A program made the translations under genes and the position numbers. The notes beneath the pieces are model-generated. The model worked only from the letters and a program-made list of their open reading frames with translations, was not told the origin of the DNA and searched no databases. Shown here one piece after another: positions 57,931 to 64,000 of a DNA stretch of 64,000 nt. Positions within the stretch are counted from its first letter, which is position 1, and each line of letters opens with the position of its first letter. Source of the DNA: Codonopsis lanceolata (Eukaryota; Streptophyta; Magnoliopsida; Asterales; Campanulaceae); the NCBI GenBank assembly GCA_013146195.2, contig CM028379.1:105659226-105723225 (forward strand). Reading direction: 5' to 3'.

Positions 57931-57944
57931 TAAGTTTGGGGGTG
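57931..57944 (+). other. Polypurine tract
   Basis: AAGTTTGGGGGTGT directly precedes the 3' LTR and would prime plus-strand DNA synthesis. Confidence 0.7.
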
Positions 57945-57945
57945 T

Positions 57946-59617
57946 TGATAAGCTTGTTATTTTCTATTATTTTCATAAATTTTTCGGAATTTTATAGGTT
58001 ATTTTGAGCTTTGATTGATAATTAATTGCATTTGAGATACTATTTTTATGTATTTTCATGCTTCATGTAGGTATCTCAAAGATATTCGAGTTTTTATGGC
58101 TCAATACGTGCAAATCGAGGACATCCCGAGCTCCAATGTTAAGTTTGGGCATTTTCTGTTAAGTTTCGTTAAGAGTTTATATGTGCAGCAAGGCAACAGA
58201 GCCTACCAGAAGCTAACGGTGGACTAAATTGCAAGAGCTGGAGCGGGAAGGACTTCGGCAAAGCATCATAAAAGGCTGGGCACCGGAGCAATTCCCCTGA
58301 ATCTCCCATTCATTAATGCGTTGTCGACAGCCAGAGCCGCCTGCCACGCCACCCGCCTCACCAAATGACCGTGTCCTTCCATCTGCCGATTCCAAGGCCC
58401 CCCTGCTCCCATCTAACCCTCCAGCCCACTTTCCGGCCCACTTACTCTCTCATTTCCTCATCCATTTCACCTGGGCGACCCGCGAACCACCCAGCCTCCC
58501 AGCCCTGACCCTAGCGCAAACCCACTCTCCCTTTTCTTGCCCTTTTTGCCCTCAATTAATTCCCAACCTTCCTAATTTACCCCTTTCATGCCCTAGCTTC
58601 CCTTGAGAGATTCTGGGAGCTCAATTTTCGTGCAGAGGTTGAGCTTGAAAAAAAAAAGAAGGCTGAAGCAGTGAACAGGGCCGGAACAAAAAGGGGAGTT
58701 GAAGAGAAACTGGGAGTAGAAGAAATAAATTTTCAGCCGCCATTTACACTTCATTCTTCTTTCTCTCCATTGTTCCTTCATTATTGTTCAGCCCAAGAAG
58801 CCAAGGAATCCCAATCACCTTCTTCATTGTAAAGTATTATCCACCTTTATTTATATTTTTATTTAATGAAAATACTTTTCATTGAAGATTTGATTTATTT
58901 CCTTAGCATCATGAACTAAATTAATTGCCTAGGGTTTTGATGTAGATTGGCTTGAATGTTGTGATGTTAATTTGGGGTTTTTGTTATTAATTGCTATTCA
59001 TTAATTTTTGGGTATTATGTTGTGTTCTTAATGCTTGTAATGATTTGATCACCCATTACATGATTTCAAAAATTGTTTAGTGCATGAAAGTGACTTGATA
59101 ATTTTGGAAAATACAATATAGTTGTTTTGAGTTGGGTTAATCTAAGTTTTTAATCCTCTTTAAAATAGTCAATTGGGGTTTTGTGTTTGGACGCGATTAA
59201 TTGGATAAATTCATACGTAGCGAAAGCCCGTGAATTTATACCGTTAATTAGCACCGTTATACGAAGCGAAAGCCCTTAACGGTGATTTTTGAATCCCCGA
59301 CTCCCAAAAATAGAATAGTTTTAATAGCAACCCCTTATTAAATCACAACGGAAAAGCCAATTGAAAATCAAAACCCTAGATCCTCTCTCATTGAAGCCAA
59401 CCTCAATTTAATATTGCTTTATTTAAATTCTTGTTTTAGCTTAATTAGTTAGTTAATTCTCTTAAATTCGATAGTCTAAATATAGTTGAAATTGCAACAT
59501 ACTTGGTACTCACTAAAAACAACCAAATTGCTTCCTCGTGGGATCGACACTCTACTTACCACTTTATTACTTGTTTGACCGGGTAATCTTGCCCGTGTTG
59601 CGTTCGCGTGACTAACA
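57946..59617 (+). repeat. 3' LTR of the Athila-type element
   Basis: 1,672 bp from TGATAAGC to GACTAACA. A TGT that could belong to the LTR precedes it, which would move the start to 57943. Confidence 0.9.
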
Positions 59618-60760
59618 GCAATTTAAAAAAAAAAACAAACAAACAAACATATACAGGTATGCTTTCCATTCATGCATTTGCATTTTAAAATATATTTTCA
59701 TTTGCATTCTTGCATAAATAAAATATATAAATTAATCATCATTATATATAAAAATGTGTTGTATGCTCTTCATTATCGCATTTGCATTTTGACATGCTTT
59801 TAAAAGTTTTCTATTTTGCATTGCTCTAAAAAAACAAAAAGGGTAAAAAAAAAACAAAACAAAAGGGTAAAAACAAAAAACAAAAAGAACACATCTTTTA
59901 GCATTTGAAATATATTTTTGCATCACGGCAAAAATAAAATAAAAACCATATATTCCATTTTAGCATGAGAATTTTTAATTGCATTCTCAGTACCATCCAA
60001 AAATAATTAAAAAAATAATAAAAAGGCATTTGTGCATTAAAAAATTTTCGGGTATCCGAAGAAAAAAAATAAATAAATAGTCTTTATCGCATTTTAGCAT
60101 TTTTTTAATTAAGATTTGCATCTTTAGCATCCCATATAAAAAAATAATGCGTCTTTTTGCATCTAAATATGTATTTTGACATTTTAGGCATCATAAAAGT
60201 GTATGTTTTGCATTTAAAAGTATATACCGCATTTTGCATTTTCGCATGCATGATAAAATGAAAATTGCCCATGCATCATATTAGCAAGCATCCCATAAAT
60301 TTTTCAGCATTACATTTGCATCAAATAAAATGATATATGCATCTATCATTTGCATTTATAGTCCAATAAGCTGCATTATAGTATTAAAAAAAAGTAAAGA
60401 AAAAAAAAGAGAATAAAATACCACCAATCATGAAAAGAAAATATTCTGATGACATTTATTATGTCATTGCAGCATAGGCATGCATAAAAAGTAAATTTTA
60501 ATGCATAAAATGTATCTGTTTTATCTTGCATATATCCGAAAATGCGTATGAAAATATGCCCGAAAAAAAAATTGCATTATGTTCTGAAAAGTCCATTTCA
60601 TAGGCATGTGGCATATAAAAATATTTTTTTGGCATAAAGCATGCATCATATAGCCCCAATTGCATTAATAATATAAATCATGCATTGAAGGGTCAAATAG
60701 TGACCACTAGTTCAATTATGCATCGCAAAAATAAATTGTATAAATTTCATGCATCATTAC
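59618..60760. other. GCAT-rich AT tract
   Basis: A compositionally odd 1.1 kb. GCAT/ATGC words, often as GCATTT, TGCATT or CATGCAT, recur every 10-40 bases among poly-A runs. No gene or clear period was found. It may be the 5' internal or untranslated part of the Tat-type element that follows. Confidence 0.6.
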
Positions 60761-60899
60761 CTAATTGCATCATTTTAGCTCATAAATTGCATGCATAAGC
60801 ATTATAAGAAGCATAAATATGCTCCAAAAGTCCAAAGTAGTACATGAATTAAGCAGATCTGAAGAAATCAACCAAATGGGTTGGTGAAAGAATATACTT

Positions 60900-61975
60900 A
60901 CATCGGGATTTTGAAGATTCGAGACATGTGTATGCCAATCGCGAACTAGATTGCCCCACTCATCCGTTGAGTAGAAATATTCGACGTGATTCTGGTTCAA
61001 AGGAGGAAGTTCCCTCCTCTCTTCACCCGAATTTGATGCATTGGCGCCTTTCCCTTCCTAGATCTCGAAGAAGAAGTCATCTATTTGGAAAAACAAAAGA
61101 TTTGGCGGAAGAAAATTAAGAAAATAAGAAGACATTTAATGAGATTGGACGCATTAAATAACTATAATAATGAGACATTTAATGAAATGGACTCAAAAGA
61201 TAAAAATTATTTGCTTGAGCTTGTAAAGTCAGTTGAGCACCAGGAACAACATCATTCATCAGGAGCAACTGAAGACTTGTGCACTATCAATTTGGGGCTG
61301 AACAACGAAATAAAAGAAATCAAAATCAGCAGCTACCTACAAGGCTCTGAAAGGATAACACTCATTGATCTCCTCAAAGAATACATAGATATCTTCGCTG
61401 GGTCCTATGAAGATATGCCGGGGGTGGACCCAGCCATTGTTGAACACCAGATCCATATATATCCGGATGCTCGGCCAATCAAGCAAAAGCTCCGCCGAAT
61501 TAAGCCGGAATGGTCACTACAAGTCAAAGAAGAAATCATGAAGCCTGCACGTCAATTTCATTCGGTAGTAGAATACCCGATCCGGTCGTCCAACATAGTG
61601 AACGCTCCTAAGCCCAATGGGAAGGTCCGGATCTGCGAGATTTCCGCGACCTCAACAAGGCGTCGCCCAAAGATGACTTCGCTCTACCAAATATTGATAT
61701 TGTGGTAGACGCCGTTGCTGCTCACAAAATCAGATCCTTCGTCGACGGCATGCTGGGCTACAACCAAATCAAATTGGCAGCAGAGGACCAAGAGAAGACC
61801 TCATTTACTACTGCTTGGGGGACCTACTGCTACAATGTCATGCCGTTTGGGCTAAAGAATGTCAGGGCTACTTATCAAAGGGCTGCTACCACCCTCTTCC
61901 ACGACATGATCCATAAAGAAATTGAGGTCTATGTTGATGACATGATCGTGCACTCCAAATGATGCCAACGGTGCT
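60900..61975 (+). pseudogene. Tat/Ogre-type Ty3/gypsy pol: RT domain
   Basis: The open stretch 61085-61708 reads SSYLQGSERITLIDLLKEY, then IDIFAGSYEDMPGVDPAI, HQIHIYPDARPIKQKLRR and PKPNGKVRIC. The second frame 61702-61962 has DGMLGYNQIKLAAEDQEK, TSFTTAWGTYCYNVMPFGLK and the catalytic IEVYVDDMIVHSK. One frameshift near 61630-61700 separates them. The D-L-L-K-E-Y..FA-x-SY-x-DMPG-x-D entry is typical of Tat-lineage RTs. No protease or gag is recognisable upstream, so the 5' part is missing or replaced. Confidence 0.85.
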
Positions 61976-63260
61976 CATATCAAAGACCTTCAAAAATTCT
62001 TTGAAAGGTTAAGGAAGCATCAAATGAAGTCGAACCCCACCAAATGCACATTTGGGGTTACCAAAGGCAAGGTCCTCTGATTCATGGTGACCGAAAGGGG
62101 CATCGAGATCGAGCAAGCCAAGATTAAATAAACATGTCGTGGCCAAAAACTACAACTAAAGTCAAAGGCTTTTAAGCCGATTGCAGATATCGCCGCTTCA
62201 TCCCAAGTGACAACTACATGTGAGCCCCTCTTCAAACTCTAAAAAAAGAATACTGACCAAGTCTTGGACGAGAAATGCTAGCTAGCCTTCGAAAAAATAA
62301 AAGCCTACCTTACCAATCCCCATGTGCTAGCTCCTCCCCATACACATAAACCGCTCCTCCCATATTTAACCGTCACGACATGTCAAGAGGGGCTATGCTC
62401 GCCCAAGGAAAAAAGAAAAAATCCTACATTGAAAATGCCATCTATTTCATAAGTAGGAAGCGCAAGGAAGTGAGCTAAACAATTCAGCTTTGGAGAAAAT
62501 CGCATGCCTAGTGGGCCACGCAAAGGCGCAAGACCTATCTGCAAGGACGATCTATCAAGCTCATCTCCAGGATGGATCCTATAAAGTACATCTTCGGCAA
62601 GCCATCACTTTCCAGTCGACTGGCTAAGTGGTCCTTTCTTCTCAACGAGTTTGACATAACTTATGTCACACTCAAATCTATCAAAGGCGCAGAATTGCGG
62701 CATCACTTAGCCAATCGCCCTTAAGAGCGTAAAATGCAAGCGGGCCCGACTTCCTGACTAAGGTGTCTTGGAAATCACTGACCATGACACCAGCTGTCAG
62801 ATGTTCTTTGACAAAGCCGCAAATAAATGAGGCTTCGGCATAGAAATCTTGATAATTGATCAGGCCGATTCCCACACTCCACTGGCCATCAGATTGGAGT
62901 TCGAGTGTTCGAATAATACGACATAATATGACGCCTGCATCACTGGCCAAGAAGAAGCTCTCCAAAGGGGAGCCAAAGATCTCGAAGTATATGGAGACTC
63001 TACCCTGATCATAAACCAAGTCGAAGGGAAATGGAGGACCCAAGATCCCCGGCTGCAACTTTACCATGCCAAATTGACAGCACTAGTCAGCAAGTTTGAT
63101 TCTATCTCGTTTCACTATCTGTCGCGAGATAGAAATCAATTTGCCGATGCATTGGCCACTCTGGCATCGCTAGTCCAAATTCCCGCAGAAATGCAGCTTC
63201 AACCATTTATAGTTGGGAAAAGGGTCACCCCGGCATACTACTTCAAAATTAATGCAGCCT
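61976..63260 (+). pseudogene. Tat/Ogre-type pol: RNase H domains
   Basis: After the RT (HQMKSNPTKCTFGVTKGK near 62020-62070) the connection decays, with traces of a first RNase H (62230-62720). A second RNase H then reads MFFDKAANK, ALQRGAKDLEVYGDSTLIIN and HYLSRDRNQFADALATLASL (to about 63170), keeping three acidic positions. The duplicated RNase H (gypsy type plus an extra plant/archaeal-like one) is a known trait of Tat/Ogre elements. Stops interrupt both. Confidence 0.75.
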
Positions 63261-63269
63261 TGAAGCGCA

Positions 63270-64000
63270 TCACGAGCCTTGGTACACCGATATCCTAAAT
63301 CGCCTCAGAAAGGAATCTATCCTCCTACCGACAAAAGAGGGAAAGTCTCCCTGCGGAGGTGGGCCTCACAATTTGTATTCAGTGGTGGCAGCCTATATAA
63401 AAGGCATTATCAAGGCCTTAACTTATTATGCGTTGATCAGGCCAAAGCTGAGCAAATCATGGACCAGCTGCATGGTGGTACCTACGGGCCCCACATGAAT
63501 AGTCATATGTTGTCCAAGAAAATTTTCCGACAGGGGTACTATTGGAGTACGCTTGAAACCGATTGTATTTGGTGGGTGCGACATTGTGACAAGTGCCAAC
63601 GCTTCGCAATCTGCAGCATGTGCCCCCACATGTCCTATATAACTCCACAGCCCCCTGGCCCTTCTCAACATGGGGAATCGACGTTATAGGCCAAATTCAC
63701 CCGAAGGGATCCAATGGCCACGAATATGTCCTAGTAACCGTCGATTACTTCACGAAGTGGGTGGAAGTCTCTTCTTATATAATCCTGAATGCTCGAAAGG
63801 TGTCCGAATTCATCTGGACCAACATTATATATCGCTATGGAGTACCTTTCGAAATTATCTCCGACAACGACACATGTTTTGAAGGGGACATGAATCGTAT
63901 GATCGACGAGTTCAAAATCCAAAGGCATAAATCCTCCCCCCTACCGGCCGCAAGCCAACGGTGCCGTTGAAGCAGCCAATAAAACGCTTGAAAATATCAT
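63270..64000 (+). pseudogene. Tat/Ogre-type pol: integrase, cut by window end
   Basis: The frame 63279-63689 has the zinc-binding part LHGGTYGPHMNSHMLSKKIF and CDKCQRF (HHCC). The next frame 63593-63970 begins the DDE core: WGIDVIGQIHPKG (first Asp), VTVDYFTKWVEV, YGVPFEIISDNDTCF (second Asp). The catalytic Glu block (NGAVEAANKTLENI) comes after a frame change at about 63955. The sequence stops at 64000, so the rest of the domain and the 3' LTR lie outside. Confidence 0.85.

Larger units (their letters stand above)
49127..59617 (+). mobile_element. Athila-type Ty3/gypsy LTR retrotransposon
   Basis: Order: 5' LTR (49127-50828), tRNA-Asp primer-binding site (50835-50852), gag, protease, RT, RNase H, integrase, a 1.65-kb untranslated stretch, polypurine tract, 3' LTR (57946-59617). 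Total about 10.5 kb. LTRs start TGATAAGC (possibly TGTTGATAAGC) and end CCAACA/CTAACA. The protein order and wording match Athila-lineage elements; no env-like gene was seen. All coding parts carry frameshifts, so it cannot encode its own enzymes. The bases outside the two LTRs (TAAAC and GCAAT) do not form a target duplication. Confidence 0.9.

Noticed and set aside
1..64000. CRISPR arrays, operons, riboswitches, telomere repeats
   Set aside because: None seen. The many tandem repeats lack CRISPR-type repeat-spacer structure, and the sequence is a plant nuclear genome.

Overview
The window is nuclear DNA of a flowering plant, almost certainly a eudicot. It is AT-rich, dense in nested transposable elements, and carries one convincing host gene: an intronless DUF579 gene of the IRX15/IRX15-LIKE xylan-synthesis family at 30602-31519. 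I cannot name the species. There are no rRNA genes, canonical tRNA genes, CRISPR arrays or bacterial features. A 100-N run at 2947-3046 marks an assembly gap.

Layout. 1-2946: decayed Ty3/gypsy gag-protease-RT. 3047-6400: AT-rich DNA with a Mutator-type MITE and small tandem repeats. 6405-8963: Helitron ends and a broken Helitron (PIF1-type) helicase on the minus strand. 9064-10360: a minus-strand LTR with its primer-binding site. 11260-12587: a TAA-flanked PIF/Harbinger-like element. 14060-16281: a minus-strand LTR hit by a Stowaway MITE. 16832-19600: MITEs, tRNA-derived SINEs and minisatellites. About 19620-29065: Mutator-like element B, holding a plus-strand plant-mobile-domain (PMD) gene and a minus-strand transposase, broken by a 3.1-kb solo LTR and an hAT MITE. 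29071-32331: the IRX15-like gene and its flanks. About 33459-45011: Mutator-like element A, which has terminal inverted repeats near 0.6 kb, a PMD gene on plus, and a transposase plus OTU-like gene on minus. The two genes converge on a minisatellite, and two solo LTRs interrupt the element. 45028-48410: copia-like LTR, hAT transposase remnant and further MITEs. 49127-59617: an Athila-type LTR retrotransposon with both LTRs. 59618-60760: a GCAT-rich tract. 60900-64000: Tat/Ogre-type Ty3/gypsy pol, cut by the window edge.

The most interesting system is the pair of PMD-carrying Mutator-like elements. Both put a plus-strand PMD gene, with an RG-rich and acidic N-terminus, opposite a minus-strand FAR1/MULE transposase. 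In element A the transposase keeps a readable DDE triad and SWIM finger and is followed by an OTU-protease-like domain. Both recognisable catalytic residues of that domain (Cys and His) read as Tyr. Target-site duplications could be read directly for four insertions inside the elements: TGACG, GTATC, GGGTT and CCGCCCAG. They show the order of nesting and that the LTR insertions inside both elements are solo LTRs. All functional statements are inferred from protein-family resemblance by eye; no database search was possible.
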